Shown piece by piece: positions 25,748 through 33,946 of a DNA stretch of 44,178 bases. The stretch's first letter is position 1, and each line of letters starts with the position of its first letter. Both the position numbers and the translations under genes were made by a program. Under the pieces are notes generated by a model, which worked only from the letters and a program-made list of their open reading frames with translations, was not told the DNA's origin and made no database searches. The stretch comes from Prevotellaceae bacterium (GTDB taxonomy: Bacteria > Bacteroidota > Bacteroidia > Bacteroidales > UBA932). The DNA is taken from NCBI GenBank assembly GCA_031275825.1, contig JAISOH010000103.1, forward strand, positions 1 to 44,178. Reading direction: 5' to 3'.

Positions 25748-27907
25748 TTACAAATTTTCAACAATATAATTCACTTTTTTCGTAAAAAGCTGAAAACGTG
25801 TGATGCCTCCGTTGATACTGTGATTTTTGTCGGGATAAATCATCATGTCAAACTGTTTGCCTTCGGCAATGAGTTTTTTCGCCATCTCGTAAGTATTCTG
25901 TATGTGTACGTTATCATCTGCTGTGCCGTGAATCAAAAGTAATTTTCCATGCAATCGGTTTGCGTATGTTACCGGAGAATTTTTGTCGTAACCGTCGGGA
26001 TTTTCCTGTGGAAGTCCGTTATACAGTTCGGTGTATATGCTGTCGTAAAATCGCCAGTTTGTAACGGGAGCAACTGCTATTGCCAGCTTGAATATTTCGT
26101 ATGCCTGCAAAATACAGTTAAGCGACATGAATCCGCCGTAACTCCATCCCCAAATTCCTATTCGCTTAGAATCAACATAAGGCAGGCTGCCGATATGTTT
26201 TGCGGTTTCAATCTGGTCGATAACTTCATATTTTCCGAGTTGTCCGTAAGTTTGTTTGCGAAAATGTTCTCCTCTCCCACCCGTGCCTCTGCCGTCAACG
26301 CAAACCACAATATAACCTTTGGCGGCAAGAACCTGTTCCCAGTCAATTTTGAAAGAATTTCTTACTTCCTGCGAACCCGGTCCGCTGTATTGCGTCATTA
26401 CGACAGGATATTTTGTGTTTTTATCGAAATTGGCAGGTTTAATAATGTATCCGTTGAGAGAGATTTTTTCGTCTGTATCGAATTGAAAAAACTCGCGTTT
26501 TGCGATGTTATACTCATCGAGCCGTTCACGAAGTTTTGCGTTGTTTTCCAAAGTTCGCAGCAGTTTACCATCGCTTGAATGCAGGGTAATCAAAAGCGGA
26601 GTATTGGCATCGCTGAAATAATTTATATAATATTTGAAATTTGTGCCGAAAACAGCCGAATTTGTACCGTTTTGTGCCGACAGCATTTTTTTATTGCTGC
26701 CGTCAAGGTTTATACAGTATAATTCGCGCTGCAAAGGCGATGATTCGCACGAAATGTAATAAACTGCTTTTCGAGTTTCGTCGCAACCTATAAATTCGGT
26801 GATTTCCCAATTTCCTTTTGTTACCTGATTTATAAGCTTTCCATTTATTGAATAACGGTACAGATGCATATAGCCGTCGCGTTCGTCTGTTACTAAAAAT
26901 TCTTTGCCGCCGTTCAAAAATGTTAAAAAATTATCATCAACCCGTTCTATATAATATTCTTCGGTATTGCTGTAAATTGTTTGCATTTCACCGTTTTCGA
27001 CATCTGCAAGCAATATGTCCAGATGGTTTTGTTTGCGGTTGAGGCGAATTATGCTCAATTTGTTTCCGTTCCATTTTATTCGCGCTATATACTGATTGGT
27101 TTCGTTGCCGATATTCATTTTTGTCGTATTTTTTGTTGAAATATCGTAAACAAGAATACTTACTGTTGAATTTTCTTCGCCTGCTTTAGGATATTTGAAA
27201 CTTTGATTTTTAGGATACAATTCGTTATTGAACGTATTCATATTATATTCTTTTACACGACTTTCGTCGAATCGGTAAAATGCAATTTTTTTACTGTCCG
27301 GCGACCATTCAAATGCTCGTGTAAATTCATATTCTTCTTCATAGACCCAATCGGTATGACCGTTTATAATTTCGTTGTATTTGCCATCAAAAGTAATCTG
27401 CCGCTCATTTTCGCCGTTCAAAAACTTTATAAAAATATTATTATCGCGTACAAAAGCAATTTTAGTGCCGTCGGGTGAAAATTTTGCCGCTTTTTGCCGT
27501 CCGTTTAATGACAGAGGCTGGCATTGTCCGGTAGAAATATCGTAAACAAAATAATCGGCGGTAAACGAATGACGGTAAACAGGTTTTGAATTTGCTGTAA
27601 ACAGTATTTTGGATTCATCTTCGCTGAATTCGTAATCTTCGGGTGAATTTTTGAGATTTAAATTTTTGAATATCACCAGTTTTTCAACAAATTCGCCTGT
27701 AGCGTATTTATATTTTGCAATAGAGCCGTCTTCTATCCTGATATAATGTTCGCCATCGTTAGTCGAGCGCAATCCGTAAACTGACTTTTGTACAAAAATG
27801 CGATTAACAAAAATATCTTCAAGACTGATATTCTTCCTGTTTGGAAAGGCATTTAAATTAAATAAAAATGCAAATAAAACAAATGATAAAATAATATGTT
27901 TTTTCAT
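25748..27907 (-). CDS. dipeptidyl-peptidase IV (S9B prolyl oligopeptidase family)
   Basis: Periplasmic exopeptidase that releases X-Pro/X-Ala dipeptides. The ATG at 27907 opens a clean signal peptide (MKKHIILSFVLFAFLFNLNAF); the longer frame to 27952 lacks an ATG and overlaps the promoter. The N-terminal eight-bladed propeller carries the DPP IV double-Glu motif (VYEEEYEF), and the C-terminal alpha/beta hydrolase has the triad Ser in GIWGWSYGGFM, Asp in HGTADDNVH and His in YPDKNHSING. At 719 residues it is normal for Bacteroidetes DPP IV. It has its own promoter (27922-27955), a 10-base leader, and a candidate small RNA encoded just upstream on the same strand. Confidence 0.95.
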   Translation of the reverse strand: MKKHIILSFVLFAFLFNLNAFPNRKNISLEDIFVNRIFVQKSVYGLRSTNDGEHYIRIEDGSIAKYKYATGEFVEKLVIFKNLNLKNSPEDYEFSEDESKILFTANSKPVYRHSFTADYFVYDISTGQCQPLSLNGRQKAAKFSPDGTKIAFVRDNNIFIKFLNGENERQITFDGKYNEIINGHTDWVYEEEYEFTRAFEWSPDSKKIAFYRFDESRVKEYNMNTFNNELYPKNQSFKYPKAGEENSTVSILVYDISTKNTTKMNIGNETNQYIARIKWNGNKLSIIRLNRKQNHLDILLADVENGEMQTIYSNTEEYYIERVDDNFLTFLNGGKEFLVTDERDGYMHLYRYSINGKLINQVTKGNWEITEFIGCDETRKAVYYISCESSPLQRELYCINLDGSNKKMLSAQNGTNSAVFGTNFKYYINYFSDANTPLLITLHSSDGKLLRTLENNAKLRERLDEYNIAKREFFQFDTDEKISLNGYIIKPANFDKNTKYPVVMTQYSGPGSQEVRNSFKIDWEQVLAAKGYIVVCVDGRGTGGRGEHFRKQTYGQLGKYEVIDQIETAKHIGSLPYVDSKRIGIWGWSYGGFMSLNCILQAYEIFKLAIAVAPVTNWRFYDSIYTELYNGLPQENPDGYDKNSPVTYANRLHGKLLLIHGTADDNVHIQNTYEMAKKLIAEGKQFDMMIYPDKNHSINGGITRFQLFTKKVNYIVENL

Positions 27908-27921
27908 AAAATATTTTTTTG

Positions 27922-27955
27922 CAAAATTACATGAAATTTTCCAACTGCGCACAAA
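27922..27955 (-). promoter_or_regulatory. promoter of the DPP IV gene
   Basis: Minus-strand TTTG (27952-27955), 22-base spacer, TAATTTTG (27922-27929). Predicted start near 27918, about 10 bases before the ATG at 27907. Confidence 0.55.
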
Positions 27956-27993
27956 CGAATAAAAATTGTGAGTAATATAAACTTATTTTATAT

Positions 27994-28091
27994 AAAAAAG
28001 GAATCATTGCATCAATTTTCTCACTTATCTTATACACGCAGGCTTACTAATTCGAAGTTCAATTATTTTTCACAGGGTCAAATGATTCCCT
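27994..28091 (-). ncRNA. candidate unannotated small RNA, about 98 bases
   Basis: On the minus strand a -7 element TACTTTTG (28095-28102) is followed 4-5 bases later by GGGAATCATT, the 5' strand of a 9-base-pair stem GGAATCATT / AATGATTCC (28081-28089 with 28000-28008) whose 3' strand runs directly into six T (27994-27999). Promoter, start, closing stem and U-tract thus define one compact unit, arranged just like the SRP RNA gene at 38348. The interior has smaller pairings (AGGG/CCCT) but I do not recognise an Rfam family. It could instead be a long-loop terminator. Confidence 0.45.
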
Positions 28092-28094
28092 ATA

Positions 28095-28125
28095 CAAAAG
28101 TAATCATTTTTTCATACAGCGTAAA
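28095..28125 (-). promoter_or_regulatory. promoter-like sequence for the candidate small RNA
   Basis: Minus-strand TTTA (28122-28125), 19-base spacer and TACTTTTG (28095-28102), close to the TTTG-N19-TAnnTTTG consensus. The same -7 octamer is used by the FMN-riboswitch promoter and by the SRP RNA gene. Confidence 0.4.
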
Positions 28126-28217
28126 GTTCGGGTAATTTTGTTGCAAGTAAACCGTATCAAAAACGGCGAAAAAATTATGGTATTCTTTAAAAGAATTTAC
28201 AGAAGGAAATACAAATA

Positions 28218-28251
28218 AAAAAAGAAATGCAAAATTTGCATTTCCAAATGT
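28218..28251 (-). terminator. terminator-like palindrome followed by U-tract
   Basis: GAAATGCAAA and TTTGCATTTC form a 10-base palindromic stem (a few central bases must open as the loop) followed on the minus strand by TTTTTTTATTTG. It is about 230 bases after the HAD gene stop and may end that transcript. Confidence 0.45.
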
Positions 28252-28468
28252 TTGGTACAATTTCTGACTGTCAGTGTTAAGATAAATCTTCCGTATTGCC
28301 TGTTTTGCAAGACATGAGTCTTAATTTTATATGCTCTATGACAAAACCACTACTCTGACCGTGGAAAATTTAAATTCAGTTCTTTTATAAAATCAAAACA
28401 GAGTTTATCTTTCTTTTCCTTTATTTCATCTGCTTTTTTTATTATAAAATCCTATAATCTTTAAGTCT

Positions 28469-28489
28469 GCTTTAATGCAGCATTAAAGC
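28469..28489 (-). terminator. hairpin spanning the HAD gene stop codon
   Basis: GCTTTAATG-CAG-CATTAAAGC, 9 perfect pairs with a 3-base loop, includes the stop codon of the HAD gene. No U-tract follows directly; it may protect the 3' end or terminate weakly. Confidence 0.35.
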
Positions 28490-29148
28490 CCCGCCAATCG
28501 CAAACAGTCGTTATAATCGAAGTCTTCAAAACTGTCGATTATCAAATCGGCGTTACCTGTGGCTTGTATGGCACGGCGCGAATTGGTTGTGGCAAGTGCT
28601 ACAACTTTCATTTTAGCGTTTCGTCCTGCTTCTATTCCTGCAAATGAATCTTCAAAAACAATACAGTTTTTTACATCCGATTTCAAATCTTCGGCTGCCA
28701 GCAAATAACATTGCGGGTCGGGTTTGGAGCGTGTTACGCGATTGGCGCTGACAACGGTATCAAACCATGAATGCATGTTGAATTTTTTTATGATACGATT
28801 CAACTTTATGTTGTCTGAACTTGTTACAAGTCCTGTTTTTATACTGTTCAATTTCAACTGTTTTATAAAGGTTTCGGCGCCTGTAATCAGCGGACATTCC
28901 ATTGCGGCTTCAAATTTCATACATTCTTCAACTATTTTATTTTGTTCGCCTGCTGAAAAATAATAAAAATATTTGTTCAGTATTTGCGACATTGTCTGTC
29001 CTTTTACTTTACCTGCAAAATTATATCCGAGATTATGCAATTCGCCCTGACTGTTCCAGAATTTGTCGTATTGCGGTTCGGAATCAATTATTACTCCGTC
29101 CAAATCAAACAATAGAGTTAAAAGTGAAGAACTATTTTTATTTTTCAT
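28483..29148 (-). CDS. HAD-superfamily phosphatase, beta-phosphoglucomutase-like subgroup
   Basis: Cytoplasmic HAD hydrolase (221 residues) with the four family motifs: LLFDLDGVIIDSE (nucleophile and acid Asp), VTSSDN, the Lys in RSKPDPQCY, and IVFEDSFAGIEA. The helical cap between motifs I and II (residues about 20-90) places it in the beta-PGM/phosphatase group. Substrate is not predictable from sequence; sugar phosphates are typical. It lies 155 bases after the M16 gene, separated by a large inverted repeat. Confidence 0.88.
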   Translation of the reverse strand: MKNKNSSSLLTLLFDLDGVIIDSEPQYDKFWNSQGELHNLGYNFAGKVKGQTMSQILNKYFYYFSAGEQNKIVEECMKFEAAMECPLITGAETFIKQLKLNSIKTGLVTSSDNIKLNRIIKKFNMHSWFDTVVSANRVTRSKPDPQCYLLAAEDLKSDVKNCIVFEDSFAGIEAGRNAKMKVVALATTNSRRAIQATGNADLIIDSFEDFDYNDCLRLAGL

Positions 29149-29184
29149 TTTGTTTTTTTGTTATTTGCCTGAATTTAATTAATA

Positions 29185-29293
29185 ATTGACAGTTGATAAT
29201 TGATAATTTGTTTTGTTTAATATGTTTTTTCGTCTTATCATTATTTTCAATCATTTATCACTAACCACTAATTATCAATTTTCAACTGTCAAT
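29185..29293. repeat. bipartite inverted repeat, 24-base arms
   Basis: ATTGACAGTTGATAATTGAT (continuing AATT) at 29185-29208 is repeated in inverted form at 29270-29293 with one mismatch, around a 61-base AT-rich spacer. Each arm is itself built from TTGATAATTGA-like subrepeats. This resembles small mobile or REP-type repeats of Bacteroidales intergenic DNA. It lies between the M16 gene stop and the HAD gene start. Confidence 0.55.
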
Positions 29294-29303
29294 AATTCAA
29301 TAT

Positions 29304-32222
29304 TTAATATCCGAATATTTCTTCCTGTTTCAAAAATTTAATTTCGCCGAGCTGCCGTATTTTATTCAAATCAAGTTCTTTTGAATTGGACAGTATTCCG
29401 TAAAAATAAGTACGTCCCTTTATCCATTTTTCCTGAAATGCCTTAACATCCGCAAGCGTCATGTTTTGTACATTTTCGTAAATTACTTTGTTTCTGTCGT
29501 AATCAACGCCTATGTCTTTTGCATTCATGTACGACCGAAGTACGTCATCTTTTATTATGCGTTCGGTGCTCAACCGCGCAACAAGCGCTTTTTTTGCAAT
29601 ATTAAACGCTGTTTCGCTTTCGGGCATATTGTTTATAATGTCGTCGAAAGCGTCTATTGCTGCCGATACTTTATCGTTTTGGGATATAATGAAAGCGGAA
29701 AAAGTATAAGGCTTGCCTGCTCTGTTCGGTTCAGCCAGAAATGCGCTTGCCGAATACGCCAGACTGCGGGCTTCGCGCATTTCCTGAAATACAATGGAGT
29801 TCATGCCTCCGCCGAAATATTCATTGTACAGGGCAACGTTTGCATCGTTTGCCACGTTGAATATGTCGTTGCGGTTTGAATATTGTATGTAATATGTGTT
29901 TTTGGCATCGTATTCGGCTATGAAAACCTTATTTTCGGGAGTTTCCACATATTTTGATTCTGTTTTTTCGGTAATGGGAACAGGCGTTTCGGGAGTTTTG
30001 TGATATTTGTTTATCATATCAACAACTTCTCTACTTTCATGCGGTCCGTAATACAATATCGAATGTTCCCTTGTTGCCAAATCTTTGATTTTGGCAAGCA
30101 AATCTTCGGATTTCAGCGCTTTTAAATCATCGTTCGACAGGGTTGTGTTTTTTATATAGTTGTGTCCGTAAGCCAGATAACGCCGAAGCGCCGAGAAATT
30201 TGAGCGCTGAGTCAGTTTTGAATCTCTGCGTGATTTTTGTATATCAAATTTCAAATTTCCGAGAACTTCATCATCAGGCTGTGCATCGCTTACAAGTTCT
30301 TCCATAAGCTGCATTGCTTTGGGCATGTTTTCGCTCAGTCCGCTTATCCCTATGTAACATCTTTCTGCCTGAACGCTTGCGCTGAATGAACATGCTATAT
30401 TGTAAAATTCTTTTTTGATTTCTTCGGGCGATTTGGTAGCTGTTCCGAGATAGTCAAGATATTTGAATGCCGTTCCTATTGTTGCATCGCTGTTGGAGCC
30501 GAGTTCAAAAACATATTGCAAACTGAACAGTTCGGTGCTTTCATTTTTTTTGTAAAGTACGGGAATATTCGATTTTGCCTCAGTTTTTTTCATATCTTTA
30601 TCAAAATCCACGAAAACAGGTTCGATTGGTTTCACCTGCGAATTTTGTATCTCTTTCAGAAAATTGCTTGCTTCATCGCGATTTGTGGCAATAGGCGTAA
30701 TTTGCGGTTTTTCTATTTTCTTTTGATTCGGATCCTGTCCCTGATGTTTGTAAACGACAACATAATTGCTGTCGCCGAATTTTTCGTTTGCGAATTTTAC
30801 AATATCATCTTTTGTAATTTTTTCCAAACGTTTAACAACATTCACCTGTTTTTCCCATTCTATGCCGTTTATAAAGGCATCGACAAAGGCATCCGCGCGT
30901 CCGTAATTCGAATCAAGATAATTTATGAGTTGCAATCTGTAATTATCTACGGATGCTTTCAATAAAGTTTCATCAAAATCGCCGCTACGAAGTTTTGCCA
31001 CTTCGCTCAACAGTAAATCTTTTGCTTCGTCAAGCGTTTGACCTTCTTTCGGCGTTGCCTGCATCATCAGCAGTCCGTAGTCGCCAAACATATTTTGATA
31101 AGCGTATGCATTCAGAACTTTCTGCTGCTGCATAAGGTTCATGTCAATCAGTCCTGCCTGCCCGTTATATAAAATGCTTGATGCGATTTCCGCCAAATCG
31201 GCATCGGCGCTGTTTGCTCCGTCAAGCCGCCAAGCCAGAGTTACTCTTTCGGCTTCAAGTCCGGTAACTTCTTTTACAACAGGCGTTGCGATGGGTTCTT
31301 CAGGTTTAACTTCGAGTTTGGGAAGATTTTCGTTTGGTTTAAATTCGCCGAAATATTTTTTTATGATATTGATTGTTTCGTCGGGGTCGAAATCTCCCGA
31401 AAGGCATATTGCCATATTGTTCGGAACATACCACTGCCTGTAAAAGTTTTTGATGTTTATTATCGATGGATTTTTCAACTGTTCCTGAGTTCCCAGCACG
31501 GTTTGCGTTCCGTAAGGATGATTGGGATACAGTCCGGCAAGTATGTTTTGAAGAATTTTGCGCGAATCGCTTGTCAACGAAATATTGTATTCTTCGTAAA
31601 CTGTTTCCAGTTCGGTATGAAATCCGCGAATAACGACATTTGCAAATCTGTCGGCTTGAATTTTTGCCCAGTTTTCAATCTGGTTACTCGGAATGTCTTC
31701 CGTATAACAGGTAACATCGTAACTTGTATAGGCGTTGGTTCCGTTTGCTCCTATTGCCGACATTAGTTTGTCGTATTCGTTTGGAATTGCTATTTTTGAT
31801 GCTTCGTAACTTATGCTGTCGATTTTTGCATAAATCGCTTTCCTTTCGGCATCATCTGTTGTTTTGCGATATGTTTCAAACAGATTTTCGATTTCATCCA
31901 GCAAAGGTTTTTCTGCTTCATAATTTGTAGTTCCGAAACTTTCAGTTCCCTTGAACATCAGATGTTCGAAATAGTGAGCAAGTCCGGTAGTTTCGGCAGG
32001 GTCGTTTTTTGAACCTGCTCTAACTGCAATGTAAGTTTGAATTCTCGGCAGTTCGCTGTTTACTGCCATATAAACTTTCAAACCGTTATCCAGCGTGTAA
32101 ATGCGTGCCTTGACAGGATCGCCTTTTACAGTTTCATAATCTTTCTTCGTGTTGCACGAAGCTGTTGCAATTACTACTGTCAGTATTGCAATTAATTTAA
32201 ATTTTAGTTTCATAAATTTCAT
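29304..32222 (-). CDS. M16 zinc metallopeptidase, lipoprotein, two-module (pitrilysin family)
   Basis: Periplasmic zinc peptidase of about 970 residues. The start is set at ATG 32222 (a second ATG at 32213 is also possible) because it places a lipoprotein signal MKLKFKLIAILTVVIATASC at the N-terminus; the frame's earlier ATG at 32273 would add 17 charged residues before the signal. The first M16 module has the inverted zinc motif HYFEH in GLAHYFEHLMFKG with the distal Glu region LETVYEEYN; the second module lacks the motif, as is normal for the non-catalytic half. Probably degrades small peptides or exported oligopeptides. It follows trkA closely (53 bases by this start) and is likely co-transcribed. 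Confidence 0.92.
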   Translation of the reverse strand: MKFMKLKFKLIAILTVVIATASCNTKKDYETVKGDPVKARIYTLDNGLKVYMAVNSELPRIQTYIAVRAGSKNDPAETTGLAHYFEHLMFKGTESFGTTNYEAEKPLLDEIENLFETYRKTTDDAERKAIYAKIDSISYEASKIAIPNEYDKLMSAIGANGTNAYTSYDVTCYTEDIPSNQIENWAKIQADRFANVVIRGFHTELETVYEEYNISLTSDSRKILQNILAGLYPNHPYGTQTVLGTQEQLKNPSIINIKNFYRQWYVPNNMAICLSGDFDPDETINIIKKYFGEFKPNENLPKLEVKPEEPIATPVVKEVTGLEAERVTLAWRLDGANSADADLAEIASSILYNGQAGLIDMNLMQQQKVLNAYAYQNMFGDYGLLMMQATPKEGQTLDEAKDLLLSEVAKLRSGDFDETLLKASVDNYRLQLINYLDSNYGRADAFVDAFINGIEWEKQVNVVKRLEKITKDDIVKFANEKFGDSNYVVVYKHQGQDPNQKKIEKPQITPIATNRDEASNFLKEIQNSQVKPIEPVFVDFDKDMKKTEAKSNIPVLYKKNESTELFSLQYVFELGSNSDATIGTAFKYLDYLGTATKSPEEIKKEFYNIACSFSASVQAERCYIGISGLSENMPKAMQLMEELVSDAQPDDEVLGNLKFDIQKSRRDSKLTQRSNFSALRRYLAYGHNYIKNTTLSNDDLKALKSEDLLAKIKDLATREHSILYYGPHESREVVDMINKYHKTPETPVPITEKTESKYVETPENKVFIAEYDAKNTYYIQYSNRNDIFNVANDANVALYNEYFGGGMNSIVFQEMREARSLAYSASAFLAEPNRAGKPYTFSAFIISQNDKVSAAIDAFDDIINNMPESETAFNIAKKALVARLSTERIIKDDVLRSYMNAKDIGVDYDRNKVIYENVQNMTLADVKAFQEKWIKGRTYFYGILSNSKELDLNKIRQLGEIKFLKQEEIFGY

Positions 32223-32274
32223 ATTAAAATCATTAAATTCAGTATTATTATTTTTTATAAATAAAATTTTCATA

Positions 32275-33618
32275 TTAATCGAAATATTTGCTTATTTGCG
32301 ATATTGCCGGTGAAAATGTAAACATTATTACTCTGTCGTATGCTTTTATTTCAATATCATCTGCCGCAATAATGCTTGTATCTCCGCGAATTATTCCACA
32401 TATAATGGCATCCTGAAAATCGATCTCTCCTATTTTCTTTTTAGTTGACATGCTTCCCGGTTTTACAATAAATTCAAGAACTTTGGCGTCCGAGCCCGGC
32501 AAATATTTTACTGTTTGCACGTCAGAGTCTATTGTAAATCTGAAAATTTTACTTGCCGCAATAATTTTTTTATTGATAACAGTGTCTATTCCTACATCTT
32601 CGGCAAATTTTATGTAATCAATGTTTTCAACTTCGGCAATCGTTTTTTTCACTCCCAGACGCTTTGCCGACATGCATGTCAGAATATTTATTTCCGAACT
32701 TCCCGTAACTGCAACAAAAGCGTCCATGTTTTTTGCTTCTTCTTCAACAAGCAAATCCATGTTTCGTCCGTCTCCACTTATAACCAGTGATTTGGGAAGA
32801 TTTTCGGCAAGTTTTTCGCATTTTTCCATATCGTTTTCAATAATTTTTATGTTTGTTCTGTCTTCAAGTTCGCGTGCAACTCTGATTCCTATGCGGCTTC
32901 CGCCGAGTATCATTAAATTACGCACATTAACATTTATTTTTCCGCAAACATGTAAAATATTGTCGGCGTGTTCGCTGTCGGCAATAAAATAAATGCTGTC
33001 GCCAATCCGAAATTCATCGGTTTGGTTTATTATTGATGTATTTCCGTTGCGTGAAATTGCAATAATCTTATATTGAATGTTACTGTTTTCCGATTTCAAA
33101 AATTCCGCCGTTTTGCCAATCAAAGGCGCTCCTTCTTCAAGTTTTGCAACTATCAGCTGCAATTTTCCGCCCGAAAAATCAATATATTCGGATGTTCCCG
33201 TCTGGCGCAGCAGTTTAATAATTTCGTTGGATGCAATACGTTCGGGATAGATTAAATAATCTATTCCGAGATTTAAAAAAATTTCCTTGTTGTAAGGGAA
33301 AAGATATTCATTATTATTTATTCGCGCTATTACGCGTTTTGCGCCCAAAGTTTTTGCCAGCAGCGCGCAGGTAATATTCATATCCTGATCTTCTGCCGGA
33401 TTTACTGCAATAAATAAATCTGTGCGTTTTATATTCGCTTCGTTTAAAACTGATATGGACGTAGGCAATCCGTTAATAGTAAGCACATCCGCAACAGATT
33501 CAACTTTGCGAAGCCGTTCTTCTTTCGAATCAATTACAGTAACATCATGATAGGCATTGGTAAATAATCGCGCCAAATAAAGACCTACTTCTCCTGCTCC
33601 GGCAATTACAATTTTCAT
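32275..33618 (-). CDS. trkA: Trk system potassium uptake NAD-binding protein TrkA
   Basis: Cytoplasmic gating subunit of the Trk K+ channel, with two RCK (TrkA-N plus TrkA-C) units in 447 residues. The first Rossmann motif is MKIVIAGAGEVGLYLAR and the second NLMILGGSRIGIRVAR, each followed by an acidic residue at the end of the second strand. The TrkA-C modules are near residues 140-220 and 370-447. TrkH is not in the window, although it often neighbours trkA. The leader is 18 bases from a -7 element at 33641-33648. The M16 gene follows. Confidence 0.94.
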   Translation of the reverse strand: MKIVIAGAGEVGLYLARLFTNAYHDVTVIDSKEERLRKVESVADVLTINGLPTSISVLNEANIKRTDLFIAVNPAEDQDMNITCALLAKTLGAKRVIARINNNEYLFPYNKEIFLNLGIDYLIYPERIASNEIIKLLRQTGTSEYIDFSGGKLQLIVAKLEEGAPLIGKTAEFLKSENSNIQYKIIAISRNGNTSIINQTDEFRIGDSIYFIADSEHADNILHVCGKINVNVRNLMILGGSRIGIRVARELEDRTNIKIIENDMEKCEKLAENLPKSLVISGDGRNMDLLVEEEAKNMDAFVAVTGSSEINILTCMSAKRLGVKKTIAEVENIDYIKFAEDVGIDTVINKKIIAASKIFRFTIDSDVQTVKYLPGSDAKVLEFIVKPGSMSTKKKIGEIDFQDAIICGIIRGDTSIIAADDIEIKAYDRVIMFTFSPAISQISKYFD

Positions 33619-33640
33619 TTTTTTAATATTTTATACCGCA

Positions 33641-33648
33641 CAAAGATA
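33641..33648 (-). promoter_or_regulatory. -7 promoter element of trkA
   Basis: TATCTTTG on the minus strand, 23 bases before the ATG at 33618; no clear -33 TTTG. Confidence 0.4.
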
Positions 33649-33882
33649 ATATAAATTAATAAAAAAATTAATAATTTCATATTAATAAGCGGTAAATTTG
33701 GTAATAATAAAATGTCATTTAATTACGAATATTTTATTTTTTTCATTTAATTTACTTATTATCAGTCGATAATAAATTAAGCGCTATTATTTTCGATTTC
33801 CATTTATAAAACTCTGAAAAAGAAATAAATTAAACAAACACAAACAAAAAAAGTAAAAATTGTTTTAATTCCAAATAAAAAG

Positions 33883-33915
33883 TTTTCCGAATTTAAAAAA
33901 TAAAAAGTACATTTG
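33883..33915 (+). promoter_or_regulatory. promoter of the korAB operon
   Basis: TACATTTG at 33908-33915 preceded at about 20 bases by TTTTC (imperfect TTTG). Predicted start near 33920, 27 bases before the ATG. Confidence 0.5.
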
Positions 33916-33946
33916 CGCCGTGAAATAATCATGTAAAACATAAAAT

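Larger units (their letters stand above)
27908..28482. other. 575-base intergenic region rich in structured elements
   Basis: No protein gene seen. It contains the DPP IV promoter, a candidate ncRNA (27994-28091) with its own promoter-like element and operator-like inverted repeat (28080-28109), a minus-strand terminator-like palindrome (28218-28251), a cluster of small palindromes near 28265-28325, and the hairpin at the end of the HAD gene (28469-28489). Confidence 0.6.
33619..33946. other. divergent promoter region between trkA and korA
   Basis: 328 AT-rich bases with the trkA -7 element at one end and the korA promoter at the other. No gene or repeat is seen between them. Confidence 0.6.

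Noticed and set aside
28080-28115. Plus-strand intrinsic terminator (AAATGATT / AATCATTT then six T)
   Set aside because: No plus-strand transcript is expected there; the symmetry fits better as an operator around the minus-strand promoter, although it is not excluded.
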